A DNA stretch of 64,000 nt from Natrarchaeobius oligotrophus (GCF_003841465.1 NZ_REFZ01000008.1:1-64000); one strand, 5' to 3'; shown: positions 41,998 through 51,351, numbered from the stretch's first letter. Numbers and translations: made by a program. The notes: generated from the letters alone by a model not told the origin.

Positions 41998-42467
41998 CGA
42001 CCGGTCCGAAACTTCGACTCGACAGCTCGCTCGCTCCCGGCGTTCTCGCGGTCGCCCTGTTCGTGATCATGGCGACGATCGTCCTGAACACCGGCTTTTC
42101 GCCGGAGATGGAAGGCTTCGAGGGAGTCGACTCGATCACGGCCGAGATCGGCTACGCGATGTTCGATCTCGAGGCCTTGCAGTCGACCGAAGGGTCGATC
42201 CCCGACACCGAGGCCTTCCTGGCCGCGTTCTTGCTGATCGCGGTCGCACTCGACGCGGCGCTCGACGCGTCGCTGGTCCTCGCGAAACGCGAAGAGGAGG
42301 GCGAACCCGTCGCCGCGCTCGCGAGCCGGGGAACCGGAAGCGACGGTGCGGGATCGGCCGCCTCGGGTGTTGCAGGTTCCGATCGATCGGCCGCCACCGA
42401 CGGCGGTCACGAGGGCTCGACCGTCGACGCAGATCGGGCGGACGACCCGGGAGGTGAGTCGCGATGA
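41994..42467 (+). CDS. nuoJ2: NADH dehydrogenase-like complex subunit J, C-terminal part
   Basis: A 157-residue protein with two membrane helices (APGVLAVALFVIMATIVLNT and TEAFLAAFLLIAVALDAALDASLVLAKR), matching the C-terminal part of NuoJ. After residue 105 comes a 50-residue low-complexity tail rich in Gly, Ser and Asp that is not part of the NuoJ fold. The ATG overlaps the nuoJ1 stop and the stop overlaps nuoK. Confidence 0.88.
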   Translation: MTTGPKLRLDSSLAPGVLAVALFVIMATIVLNTGFSPEMEGFEGVDSITAEIGYAMFDLEALQSTEGSIPDTEAFLAAFLLIAVALDAALDASLVLAKREEEGEPVAALASRGTGSDGAGSAASGVAGSDRSAATDGGHEGSTVDADRADDPGGESR

Positions 42468-42769
42468 CGGTGCCGATCGAGTACTACGTGTTGCTCTCGA
42501 TGGCGCTGTTCTGTATCGGTCTCTTTGGCATTCTGACGCGCCGGAACGCACTGATGTTCCTGATGTCCGTCGAACTCATGCTGAACGCGGCGAACATCAA
42601 TCTGATCGCGTTCGCGTTCTACCACGGCAACCTCACGGGGCAGGTGTTCGCGCTGTTTACGATGGCGCTGGCCGCCGCCGAGGTCGCCGTCGGACTCGGG
42701 ATCATCCTGGTGTTGTACCGAAACTTCCGTGACGTCGACGTCACGGTACCGACGACGATGAGGTGGTAA
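42464..42769 (+). CDS. nuoK: NADH dehydrogenase-like complex subunit K
   Basis: A 101-residue three-helix membrane subunit: YYVLLSMALFCIGLFGILTRRNALMFLMSVELMLNAANINLIAF, with the conserved Glu in SVELMLNA and a second Glu in AAAEVAVGLGI, both on the proton path. Normal length. Separated from nuoL by one base. Confidence 0.96.
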   Translation: MTVPIEYYVLLSMALFCIGLFGILTRRNALMFLMSVELMLNAANINLIAFAFYHGNLTGQVFALFTMALAAAEVAVGLGIILVLYRNFRDVDVTVPTTMRW

Positions 42770-42770
42770 G

Positions 42771-44804
42771 ATGGAAGGGTTATTCGACTACGCGCCGGCG
42801 ATCGCGCTGTTCCCGCTCGTGGCGTTCGTCGTCGCTCTCGCCTTCGGCAACTCCCTGCCGAAGAAAGGAGCGATTCCGGGCATCCTCGCGACGGGAGGAT
42901 CGTTGCTCCTGTCGATCGCGATGCTCGCGGCGGTCGCAAGCGGCGAAGTGTATCACGAAACGCTGTACGAGTGGGCGATCGGGGACGCGGTGAGCGACAC
43001 CGGCGTCGACGGAGTCGAGTTCACGTTCGGCATCCTGATCGATCCGCTCTCGGCGCTGATGCTGGTTATCGTTTCGCTGATCGCATTCCTCGTCCACGTC
43101 TTCAGCCTCGGCTACATGAACGCGGAGGGCGAGACCGGGCTGCCGCGGTACTACGCCGGGCTCGGACTCTTTACGTTCAGCATGCTCGCGTTCGTCTACG
43201 CGGACAACCTGCTGATGGCGTTCATGTTCTTCGAGCTGGTGGGGCTGTGTTCGTTCCTGCTGATCGGGTTCTGGTTCCGCACGCGAAGCGCCCCCTCGGC
43301 GGCGAAGAAGGCGTTTCTGGTCACCCGGTTCGGTGACTACTTCTTCTTGATCGGCGTCGTCGCCATCGCGGCGACGTTCGGAACGCTCCAGTTCGCGGGC
43401 GACGACTCGTTCGTCGCGGCTGCCGAAACGGCGATCGCCGACGGCACGACGCTGTTCGGATTCGCGCCCGAAACCTGGGTGACGATCACCGGACTGCTCG
43501 TGCTGGGCGGTGTCGTCGGCAAGTCCGCGCAGTTCCCGCTGCACACCTGGCTGCCGGACGCGATGGAGGGTCCGACGACCGTCTCGGCGCTCATCCACGC
43601 GGCGACGATGGTCGCGGCCGGCGTCTACCTCGTCGCCCGGATGTTCGGCTACTACGCACTCAGTCCGACCGCGCTCGCCATCATCGCGTTCGTCGGTGGT
43701 TTCACGGCGCTGTTCGCCGCGACGATGGGCGTCGTCAAAGACGACATCAAGCAGGTGCTCGCCTACTCGACGATCAGCCAGTACGGCTACATGATGCTCG
43801 GACTCGGCGTCGGCGGCTACGTCGCCGGCGTCTTCCACCTGATGAATCACGCCTTCTTCAAGGCGCTTTTGTTCCTCGGGGCCGGTTCCGTCATCGTCCT
43901 CATGCACCACGAACAGGACATGTGGAAGATGGGCGGGCTCAAAGAGAAAGCGCCCGTTACCTACTGGACGTTCCTCGCCGGCGCGCTCGCGCTCGCGGGG
44001 ATCATCCCGTTCTCGGGCTTTTGGTCCAAAGACGAGATCCTCTACGACGCCCTCATCGTCGGCCTCGAGGAGCCGATCATCCTCGCGGCGTACGCGATGG
44101 GGCTGGTCGCCGTCTTCTTCACCGGCTTCTACACGTTCCGGATGGTCTTTTTGACCTTCCACGGCGAGCCGCGATCCGAAGCCGCCGAGGATCCACACCC
44201 GGTGGGCTGGTCGATCAAAGCGCCGCTGATCGTCCTCGGCGTGCTCGCGCTCGTGGCCGGCGTCGCCAACCTCGCGCCGGTCGCGAAGCTCGCCCAGCTC
44301 GACATCACGTTCCTCGAGTCCTGGCTCGACGGCGAGTTCGGCGCGATCGAGGGGCTGACCTACGGCGCGTACGGCGAGTTGCTGGCCTACGAGACGAGCT
44401 ACATCGGCACCGAGTCGACGACCGTCCTGATCGCCGCGGGCGTCTCGCTGTTGCTCGCGTTCTCCGGGGCCGGCGTGGCCTGGACGCTGTACAACGTCCC
44501 CGAGCCGGTCGAACACAAGGAGCGACTCGGCTCGATCGGCAAAACCGTCGAGGACAACTACTACCAGGACGAGTACCAGGTCTGGCTCGCAGAGGGGCTG
44601 ACGCTGCCGCTGTCTCGAGCCGCCGATCGGTTCGACCAGACCGTCGTCGACGGCGTGGTCAACGGCGTCTCGACGGCCAGCCTGTTCGGTAGCGACCGGA
44701 TGAAGCGACTGCAGACGGGTATCGTGACCAACTACGCGGCACTACTGGTGACCGGGTTCATCGCCCTGTTGCTCGTACTCGGGATCCTCGGAGGGTGGTT
44801 CTGA
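42771..44804 (+). CDS. nuoL: NADH dehydrogenase-like complex subunit L
   Basis: A 677-residue antiporter-like proton-pumping subunit with about 16 helices and the long lateral C-terminal helix. Core motifs: FFELVGLCSFLLIGFWF (conserved Glu), KSAQFPLHTWLPDAMEGPTTVSALIHAATMVAAGVYL in short pieces, DDIKQVLAYSTISQYGYM (Lys) and HAFFKALLFLGAGSV (His, Lys). The region DNYYQDEYQVWLAEG precedes the last amphipathic part. Typical size for haloarchaea. Confidence 0.96.
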   Translation: MEGLFDYAPAIALFPLVAFVVALAFGNSLPKKGAIPGILATGGSLLLSIAMLAAVASGEVYHETLYEWAIGDAVSDTGVDGVEFTFGILIDPLSALMLVIVSLIAFLVHVFSLGYMNAEGETGLPRYYAGLGLFTFSMLAFVYADNLLMAFMFFELVGLCSFLLIGFWFRTRSAPSAAKKAFLVTRFGDYFFLIGVVAIAATFGTLQFAGDDSFVAAAETAIADGTTLFGFAPETWVTITGLLVLGGVVGKSAQFPLHTWLPDAMEGPTTVSALIHAATMVAAGVYLVARMFGYYALSPTALAIIAFVGGFTALFAATMGVVKDDIKQVLAYSTISQYGYMMLGLGVGGYVAGVFHLMNHAFFKALLFLGAGSVIVLMHHEQDMWKMGGLKEKAPVTYWTFLAGALALAGIIPFSGFWSKDEILYDALIVGLEEPIILAAYAMGLVAVFFTGFYTFRMVFLTFHGEPRSEAAEDPHPVGWSIKAPLIVLGVLALVAGVANLAPVAKLAQLDITFLESWLDGEFGAIEGLTYGAYGELLAYETSYIGTESTTVLIAAGVSLLLAFSGAGVAWTLYNVPEPVEHKERLGSIGKTVEDNYYQDEYQVWLAEGLTLPLSRAADRFDQTVVDGVVNGVSTASLFGSDRMKRLQTGIVTNYAALLVTGFIALLLVLGILGGWF

Positions 44805-46330
44805 TGATGATCGAGACACTGATCGCGGTCGCACTGATCGGCGCGCTCGTGACGTTCGTCGCGCCGAATCGAATCGCCGGCAAGCTGGCGTTTCTGATCA
44901 GCCTCGTCCCGGCGGGTCTCTCGCTGTGGATGTTCGCCACCTTCGACGGCCGGGGCAACGCCCTGCTCGAGGGCGACCTCGCGTTCGAATCGCGCCTCGA
45001 GTGGATTCAACTCGGCGCGTACGACATCAGCTGGTTCGTCGGTCTCGACGGCATCTCGATGCCGCTGGTCGTGCTGACGACGATCCTCGTTACGCTCGCG
45101 ATCGTGAGTTCGTGGACGCCGATCGACGACCGCGAGTCCCAGTTCTACGGGCTCGTGCTGTTCATCGAGGCGAACCTGATCGGCGTCTTCGCCGCCCTCG
45201 ATTTCTTCGTCTGGTTCATCTTCTGGGAGGCCGTGTTGATCCCGATGTACCTGTTGATCGGGATCTGGGGCGGCCCCCGACGCAAGTACGCCGCGATCAA
45301 GTTCTTCGTCTACACGAACGTCGCGTCGCTCGTGATGTTCGGCGCGGTCATCGCGCTCGTCTTCGGCCTCGGCGACGCCGTCACGAGCTTCGCGTTGCCC
45401 GAGATCACGGCGGCGATGCTCGACGGCGGACCGGACGGCTTCTTCGGCGTCGCCGGACCGACGCTCGCCTCGGCCGTCTTCGTCGCGACGTTCGTCGGGT
45501 TCGCGGTGAAGGTTCCAGTCGTCCCGTTCCACACGTGGCTGCCGGACGCACACGTCGAGGCGCCGACGCCCGCGTCGGTGCTGCTGGCGGGCGTCCTGTT
45601 GAAGATGGGAACGTACGCGCTGTTGCGGTTCAACTTCACCATGTTCCCGACCGAGATCGTCGAACCGTTCGTGGTTCCGATCGCCGTCGTCGCGGTGATC
45701 AGCGTCATCTACGGCGCGATGTTGGCGCTCGCACAGACGGACCTGAAACGAATCGTCGCGTACTCGTCGGTCTCCTCGATGGGCTACGTCATCCTGGGAC
45801 TGATCGCCTACACTCACTTCGGAGTCGGCGGCGCGACGTTCCAGATGGTCAGTCACGGACTCATCTCCGGGCTGATGTTCATGGCCGTCGGCGTCATCTA
45901 CAACGCCACTCACACCCGGATGGTCACCGACATGTCCGGGATGGCGGATCGGATGCCGATCGCGGTCGGCATCTTCGTCGCCGGCTCGTTCGGTTACATG
46001 GGCCTGCCGCTGATGAGCGGCTTCGCGGCGGAGTACTTCATCTTCTTCGGCTCGTTCGGGGCCGACTTCCCGTACGCGCCGGTCTTTACGGCGCTCGCGA
46101 TGTTCGGCATCGTCGTCGTCGCGGGCTACCTGCTGTACGCGATGCAGCGGGCGATCTTCGGGCCCTACTCGCTCGAAACCGACTACGAGGTGAGCCGCGC
46201 GCCGCTTCACGACGTCGCACCGATGTTCGTGTTGCTCGGACTGATCATCGTCCTGGGCGTGGCTCCCGAGCTGATCTTCGAGATGATACACGACGCTGTC
46301 GATCCGATCGTCGACGGAGGTGAGCTGTAA
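44804..46330 (+). CDS. nuoM: NADH dehydrogenase-like complex subunit M
   Basis: A 508-residue antiporter-like subunit. Motifs include GLDGISMPLVVLTTILVTLAI, FFVWFIFWEAVLIPMYLLIGIWGG (conserved Glu), KVPVVPFHTWLPDAHVEAPTPASVLLAGVLLKMGTYALLRF in short pieces and DLKRIVAYSSVSSMGYVILGL. The first ATG (44804) shares its A with the nuoL stop (TGATG); 44807 is an alternative. It pumps protons in the distal membrane arm next to NuoL. Confidence 0.96.
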   Translation: MMIETLIAVALIGALVTFVAPNRIAGKLAFLISLVPAGLSLWMFATFDGRGNALLEGDLAFESRLEWIQLGAYDISWFVGLDGISMPLVVLTTILVTLAIVSSWTPIDDRESQFYGLVLFIEANLIGVFAALDFFVWFIFWEAVLIPMYLLIGIWGGPRRKYAAIKFFVYTNVASLVMFGAVIALVFGLGDAVTSFALPEITAAMLDGGPDGFFGVAGPTLASAVFVATFVGFAVKVPVVPFHTWLPDAHVEAPTPASVLLAGVLLKMGTYALLRFNFTMFPTEIVEPFVVPIAVVAVISVIYGAMLALAQTDLKRIVAYSSVSSMGYVILGLIAYTHFGVGGATFQMVSHGLISGLMFMAVGVIYNATHTRMVTDMSGMADRMPIAVGIFVAGSFGYMGLPLMSGFAAEYFIFFGSFGADFPYAPVFTALAMFGIVVVAGYLLYAMQRAIFGPYSLETDYEVSRAPLHDVAPMFVLLGLIIVLGVAPELIFEMIHDAVDPIVDGGEL

Positions 46331-47853
46331 TGGCGTTCGTCGAACTTCCGGAGTGGGCGGCGCTCGCACCGGTGTTGATCCTCGCGGGAACCGCGCTGGC
46401 GCTGTTCGTCTTCGACAGCGTCAACCCGCACTCGACGAACCGGGCCGTCCTCGCCGGAACGTCGGCCGTCGGCTCGCTGGCCGCACTCGGCGTCGCCGTC
46501 TGGTTCACCGCCGCCGGCGTCGGCGCGCCCGGAATGGACGGCTTCGGCGTCATCGAACTGTTCGACGGCCAGATCGTCGTCGATCAGATGGCGCTGTTCT
46601 TTATCATCGTCGTCACCGTCGTCACGGCGCTGGTCGTGGTCGCGAGCTACGACTACATGGAGGGTCACGCCTACCAGGCCGAGTACTACTCGCTCGTCAT
46701 GCTGGCGGCGACGGGGATGGCGACGATGGCCACGGCGAACAGCCTCGTCACCATCTTCATCGCCCTCGAGCTGGCGAGCCTGCCGTCCTACGCGCTGGTC
46801 GCGATCCTCAAGGACAACCGCGGAAGCGTCGAAGCCGGGCTGAAGTACTTCCTGCTCGGCGCGCTCTCGTCGGCCATCTTCGTCTACGGCATCTCGCTCG
46901 TCTACGGTGCGACCGGCTTCCTGCAACTCGACGCCATCGCGGCCGAACTCGAGGCGCTCGCGGCCGGCGACGGCGGCGACTTCGGCGGGCTGCTCGGACT
47001 CGGCATCCTGATGTTGATCGGCGGCTTCGCGTTCAAGACCGCCAGCGTGCCGTTTCACTTCTGGGCGCCCGAGGCGTACGAGGGCGCGCCCGCGCCGATC
47101 AGCGCGTTCCTCTCGTCGGCCTCGAAGGCCGCCGGCTTCGTGATCGCCTTCCGCGTGTTCACGACGGCGTTCCCTGTCGACGTAACCGGACAGCTCATCG
47201 GCGTCGACTGGACGCTCGCGTTCGTCATCCTCGCGGTCGTCACGATGACGGTCGGCAACTTCGCGGCCGCGACCCAGGAGAACGTCAAGCGGATGCTCGC
47301 GTACTCCTCGATCGGACACGCGGGCTACGTGCTGATCGGCCTCGCCGGCCTGGGTGCAGGCAGCGAACTCGTGATGGGCGCGGCGATGATGCATCTGCTC
47401 GTCTACGGCTTCATGAACACCGGTGCGTTCCTGTTCGTCGGACTGGCAGAACACTGGGGCGTCGGCAGGACGTTCGAGGACTACAACGGGCTCTCGAGGC
47501 AGGCCCCGATCGCCTGTGCTGCGCTCGCGGTCTTCATGTTCAGTCTGGCCGGCGTACCGCCGTTCGGCGGCTTCTGGAGCAAGTACTTCCTGTTCACCGG
47601 CGCGCTCGAAGCCGGGCTGCTCGTCGTCGCCGTCGCGCTCGTGGTCAACAGCGCCCTCTCGCTGTACTACTACGCGCGGCTGGTCAAGGCCGTCTGGATC
47701 GAGGATCCGATCGTCGAACGTGACGGGCTGACCCAGCCCACCGGACTGTACGCGGCCATCGTCGTCGCCGCCGTGATGACGGTCGTGTTGCTGCCGGGCT
47801 TCGGTCCGATCGCCGACGCGGCACTCGAGGCCGCCGCGGTCGTCATCGCGTAA
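46330..47853 (+). CDS. nuoN: NADH dehydrogenase-like complex subunit N
   Basis: A 507-residue antiporter-like subunit, last gene of the operon. Motifs: LVTIFIALELASLPSYALVAI (conserved Glu), GLKYFLLGALSSAIFVYGISL, FKTASVPFHFWAPEAYEGAPAPISAFLSSASKAAGF in short pieces, NVKRMLAYSSIGHAGYVLIGLAG and PPFGGFWSKYFLF. The ATG shares its A with the nuoM stop (TAATG). No nuoE, nuoF or nuoG gene follows, so the complex lacks an NADH module. Confidence 0.96.
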   Translation: MAFVELPEWAALAPVLILAGTALALFVFDSVNPHSTNRAVLAGTSAVGSLAALGVAVWFTAAGVGAPGMDGFGVIELFDGQIVVDQMALFFIIVVTVVTALVVVASYDYMEGHAYQAEYYSLVMLAATGMATMATANSLVTIFIALELASLPSYALVAILKDNRGSVEAGLKYFLLGALSSAIFVYGISLVYGATGFLQLDAIAAELEALAAGDGGDFGGLLGLGILMLIGGFAFKTASVPFHFWAPEAYEGAPAPISAFLSSASKAAGFVIAFRVFTTAFPVDVTGQLIGVDWTLAFVILAVVTMTVGNFAAATQENVKRMLAYSSIGHAGYVLIGLAGLGAGSELVMGAAMMHLLVYGFMNTGAFLFVGLAEHWGVGRTFEDYNGLSRQAPIACAALAVFMFSLAGVPPFGGFWSKYFLFTGALEAGLLVVAVALVVNSALSLYYYARLVKAVWIEDPIVERDGLTQPTGLYAAIVVAAVMTVVLLPGFGPIADAALEAAAVVIA

Positions 47854-47875
47854 CCGCCGGGCGGCGACCCGGTAA

Positions 47876-47882
47876 CTTTTAC
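47876..47882 (+). promoter_or_regulatory. TATA-like box of the DHH phosphoesterase gene
   Basis: CTTTTAC is centred about 29 bases before the ATG at 47908, marking a separate transcription unit after the nuo operon. Confidence 0.4.
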
Positions 47883-47907
47883 CCGTCGGGGTCGCAACCC
47901 GCGACAT

Positions 47908-49404
47908 ATGGTTTTCCGGCTCGTGCTCGGCTGCGGGACCGTGGGACGCCACGTCGTCGAACAGCTGTCCGAGCGCGACGGTGACGGGCGGTTGCTGGTG
48001 ATCACCGACGACGAGAGCGTCGTCGAGGCGCTTCGCGACGAGAGCGTTCCCGCTCGTCGGGGCGATCCGACCGACGCCGTCACGACGAACCAGCAGCCGG
48101 ACGTGATCTTCGTCGCGAGCGACCGCACCGACGTGAATCGCGCCGCCCTCGAGGCGGCCCGACGCCGGTTTCCGGCCGCGTCGATCGTCGCTTACCTGGG
48201 TGGGAATCCGACCCGCGCCGACCGATCGGCCTTCGAAGACCGCGCGGATCACGTCGTCGACGCGGCGGACGCGATCGTCGACGAGGTGCTCGACGAAACG
48301 GCCAGCCCGTCGGCCGAGACGGCGATCGAACTCCGCAGGCAACTCGAGACGATCGACGGCAGACTGGCCGTCGTCACCCACGACAACCCCGATCCGGACG
48401 CGATCGCGAGCGCGGTCGCGCTCGTCGACGTCGCGACGTCGGTCGGTCTCGAGGCCGACGCGTGTTACTTCGGAGACATCTCCCACCAGGAAAATCGCGC
48501 GATGGTCAATCTGCTCGATCTCGACCTCCGAAACCTGAGGCCGGAGGACTCGCTGTCGGCGTACGCCGCGTTCGCGCTGGTCGATCACTCGCGACCGGGC
48601 GTCAACGACCAGCTCCCCGAGGAACTCGACGTCGACATCGTCATCGACCACCACCCGCCGCGTGGCCCGGTTTCGGCGTCGTTCGTCGATCTCCGTGAAC
48701 ACGCCGGCGCGACCAGCACGGTCATGACCGAGTACGTCGACCGGTTCAGCCTCCCGTTCGATCCCGCGACGGCGACCGCGTTGCTGTACGGTATCCGGAT
48801 CGACACGAACGACTTCACGCGGGAGGTGTCGCCGGCGGACTTTCGCGCCGCGTCGATCCTCTGGCCGCACGTAGAGACGTCGCTGCTCGAGCAGATCGAA
48901 CAGCCCACGATCGAAGGCGAGACGCTCGAGACGATCGCTCGAGCCATCAAAAATCGGGTGCAGCGCGATTCGGTTGCGGTCGCCAGCGTCGGTCGAATCA
49001 CGAACCGGGACGCCCTTCCGCAGGCTGCGGATCAGTTACTCGCGATGGAAGGGGTCGGGACGACGCTGGTCTTCGGGTTCAGAGACGAGATGGTGTTTCT
49101 CTCCGCGCGCTCGCGGGCGAACGACGTCGACCTCGGGGAGACGCTTCGAGATGCGTTCGAGCGGATCGGCAGCGCCGGCGGACACGCCGACATGGCCGGC
49201 GCACAGCTCGAGATCGGCATCCTCGGCGGCGTCGACGACGAGGACGAGGTCGACTCGATCGTCAGCGTCGTCGAGGAGGTGATCGCGAACCGCTTTTTCG
49301 AGGCGATCGACACGCGCCCCGGCGCGTCCGTCGGCGCGTACACCCGGACGAGCGAGTTGCTGTTCACCAGGGGTGGGGAGTACGAACGCGGCGGACCACC
49401 CTGA
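47908..49404 (+). CDS. TrkA-N / DHH-DHHA1 phosphoesterase fusion
   Basis: A 498-residue protein. Residues 1-115 form a Rossmann TrkA-N (RCK-like) nucleotide-binding domain (MVFRLVLGCGTVGRHVVEQL, DVIFVASDRTDVN). Residues about 155-300 form a DHH phosphoesterase domain with metal motifs HDNPDPDAIASAVAL, ALVDHSRPG and VIDHHPPRG. A DHHA1 domain follows with AGGHADMAGAQL. DHH-DHHA1 enzymes cleave short RNA or cyclic/linear dinucleotides (RecJ, NrnA, GdpP types). The fusion could be a c-di-AMP or pApA phosphodiesterase controlled by a nucleotide; this is inference. Cytoplasmic; upstream TATA-like box. Confidence 0.88.
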   Translation: MVFRLVLGCGTVGRHVVEQLSERDGDGRLLVITDDESVVEALRDESVPARRGDPTDAVTTNQQPDVIFVASDRTDVNRAALEAARRRFPAASIVAYLGGNPTRADRSAFEDRADHVVDAADAIVDEVLDETASPSAETAIELRRQLETIDGRLAVVTHDNPDPDAIASAVALVDVATSVGLEADACYFGDISHQENRAMVNLLDLDLRNLRPEDSLSAYAAFALVDHSRPGVNDQLPEELDVDIVIDHHPPRGPVSASFVDLREHAGATSTVMTEYVDRFSLPFDPATATALLYGIRIDTNDFTREVSPADFRAASILWPHVETSLLEQIEQPTIEGETLETIARAIKNRVQRDSVAVASVGRITNRDALPQAADQLLAMEGVGTTLVFGFRDEMVFLSARSRANDVDLGETLRDAFERIGSAGGHADMAGAQLEIGILGGVDDEDEVDSIVSVVEEVIANRFFEAIDTRPGASVGAYTRTSELLFTRGGEYERGGPP

Positions 49405-49466
49405 ACGAACTCGGTGAAACCGCCGGGTAACAGTACTTTTGCGTTCTCGCCCGTTACGGTTCGCGT

Positions 49467-50273
49467 ATGGACGTTGCGTCGGACAGGAGAAAACCCCAGG
49501 TCGAAGAGTACATGACCCGGGACGTCGCGACGGTCTCGCCCGACACCACGGTCGGCTCGGTCGCGACGCGGATCGCTGAGAGCGACGAACACAGCGGCTT
49601 TCCCGTCTGCGAACGCCGGCGCGTCGAGGGGTTCGTCAGCGCGCGCGATCTGTTGCTCGCGGGGGACGACGAGCCGATCTTCAAAGTGATGACGACCGAT
49701 CTGCTCGTCGCCCACCCCGAGATGAAGGTGACCGACGCGGCGCGCGTCATCCTTCGATCGGGCATCCAGAAGCTTCCCGTCGTCGACGACGCCGGCAACC
49801 TCGTGGGGATCATCTCCAACGCCGACGTGATACGCAGCCAGATCGAGCGCGCGACCCCCGAGAAGGTGGGAAAGCTCAAACGCACGCTCGAACAGATTCA
49901 CGAGATCGAACTCTCGGAGGAACGGCGAACCGTCCCGCTCGCCGCGCTGACGCCGACGCAGGGACGCGTGTACGCCGACGAACTCGAAGGGAGACGCTAC
50001 GAACTCGAGCGAGGGCTCGCCGAGCCGCTGGTCGTGATCGACAACGACGGGACCCTTCTGCTCGCCGACGGCCACCACCGCGTCCTCGCGGCGGATCGAC
50101 TCGGGATCGACGAGATGGACGCGTACGTCATCGTCGTCGACCGCGAGATCGACCTGGGAATGGCCCGGACCGCCGCGAAAGAAGGGCTCGAACGGATCGG
50201 CGACATCGACGTCGTCGACTACGCCCGCCACCCGCTGGTGCAGACGACCAAGCGGCTTCAGTCCGAGGAGTAA
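49467..50273 (+). CDS. CBS-pair protein with ParB/Srx-like C-terminal domain
   Basis: A 268-residue protein. Two CBS domains cover about residues 10-125 (VEEYMTRDVATVSPDT, LPVVDDAGNLVGIISNADV). From about residue 150 it is a ParB/sulfiredoxin-like domain: VPLAALTPTQGRVYADEL, LAEPLVVIDNDGTLLLADGHHRVLAADRLG. The DGHHR motif is characteristic of this fold; the archaeal member SerK is an ADP-dependent serine kinase. A regulated small-molecule kinase is therefore possible besides DNA binding. The gene follows the DHH gene with a 62-base gap on the same strand. Confidence 0.82.
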   Translation: MDVASDRRKPQVEEYMTRDVATVSPDTTVGSVATRIAESDEHSGFPVCERRRVEGFVSARDLLLAGDDEPIFKVMTTDLLVAHPEMKVTDAARVILRSGIQKLPVVDDAGNLVGIISNADVIRSQIERATPEKVGKLKRTLEQIHEIELSEERRTVPLAALTPTQGRVYADELEGRRYELERGLAEPLVVIDNDGTLLLADGHHRVLAADRLGIDEMDAYVIVVDREIDLGMARTAAKEGLERIGDIDVVDYARHPLVQTTKRLQSEE

Positions 50274-50458
50274 CGCGGTCGAGCGCACTCGCGGTCGGAG
50301 TGAGAAGCGACGACGACCGGACGAACGGCGGCCGGAATCGACGGACGATCGAACGGATCGAAATCGCAAACTGCGGATTCGAGACGTCTCTCGAGCGCTA
50401 CTCAGCGGTCCGGAATGCCTGCTGCACAGTTATCCGTCTCCGTGAACTACCCCGCTCG

Positions 50459-51241
50459 ATGGCTGGCTCCGAACCGAACGACGATACCGCCTCACACTCG
50501 GGCGGAGAACTCGACGACGTCGAGCGCGTCCTCGTCGCGGGCGCGAGCGGTGATACGGGAACAGAACTGCTGTCGGTGCTGCGACCGACCGACCTGACCG
50601 TTCGCGCGACCACCACGTCGTACGCGAACGTCGACGACCTCGAGCAACTCGGCGCGGACGAGATCGTCGTCGCCGACTTCTTCGAGCCGCGCGACGCGAT
50701 CGTCGCCGTCGAGGACTGCGACGTCGTCTTCTGTACGCTCGGCACGTCGCCGAGTTACCGCCACACCGTCGGCGGGAAGCTGATCGACCGGACCGGCGTC
50801 GTCAACCTCGTGACGGCCGGACTGGGCCAACACGTCTCGCACTTCGTCCACCAGAGCGCGATCGGCGTCGGGAGTTCGAAATCGGGACTTCCCCTCCCGG
50901 CGCGACTGTTGATTCGCGGCTCGCTTCGCGCAAAGCGCGACGCAGAAGCTGCGTTGGGCCGATCCGGGCTGTCGTATACGATCGTCCGTCCCGGAAAACT
51001 CACCACCGATCCGCCACGCGGCGATCTCGTCGTCGGCGAAGGTGGCGACTCCGTCTCCGGATCGGTCCCGCGGGCCGATGTCGCCCGACTCATGGCGGCT
51101 GCGCCGTTCACACCGGAGGCGCGAAATCGCACGTTCGAAGTCGTCAGCCGCGAGGGACTGTCGGGAGCGCCGACGCAGCTCGTCGACGTCGACTGGGCGT
51201 TCGATTGCATCGAGGCCGACAGAGAACGCATGCGGTTGTAA
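50459..51241 (+). CDS. NAD(P)-binding atypical SDR protein
   Basis: A 260-residue protein from the ATG at 50459. The dinucleotide motif VLVAGASGDTGTELL (about residues 24-38) and later FCTLGTSPSYRHTVGG, HFVHQSAIGVGSSK and YTIVRPGKLTTDPPRG place it in the atypical SDR family (NmrA/SDR_a5-like), often NADP-binding without the full Ser-Tyr-Lys triad. The Tyr-x3-Lys motif is absent. It may be a redox sensor or an epimerase-like protein. No operon partner is obvious. Confidence 0.85.
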   Translation: MAGSEPNDDTASHSGGELDDVERVLVAGASGDTGTELLSVLRPTDLTVRATTTSYANVDDLEQLGADEIVVADFFEPRDAIVAVEDCDVVFCTLGTSPSYRHTVGGKLIDRTGVVNLVTAGLGQHVSHFVHQSAIGVGSSKSGLPLPARLLIRGSLRAKRDAEAALGRSGLSYTIVRPGKLTTDPPRGDLVVGEGGDSVSGSVPRADVARLMAAAPFTPEARNRTFEVVSREGLSGAPTQLVDVDWAFDCIEADRERMRL

Positions 51242-51351
51242 CAACGAAGCGGTACTCCGAGTTCGACGCGAGACGACCGATCTCCGATCGTCCCGTCGCG
51301 ATCGGACACGCAGATGCCGCGTTTCGAGCCTCAAACGCCGCGTTTCGAGGC

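Noticed and set aside
42780-44516. 578-codon minus-strand open frame antisense to nuoL
   Set aside because: The nuoL reading has all family motifs; the antisense product is low-complexity Arg/Asp/Glu/His.
46207-48870. Very long minus-strand open frame (887 codons) antisense to nuoN and the DHH gene
   Set aside because: It runs opposite to two genes with clear motifs and is Arg/Asp-rich without any domain, as expected for the shadow of GC-rich haloarchaeal genes.
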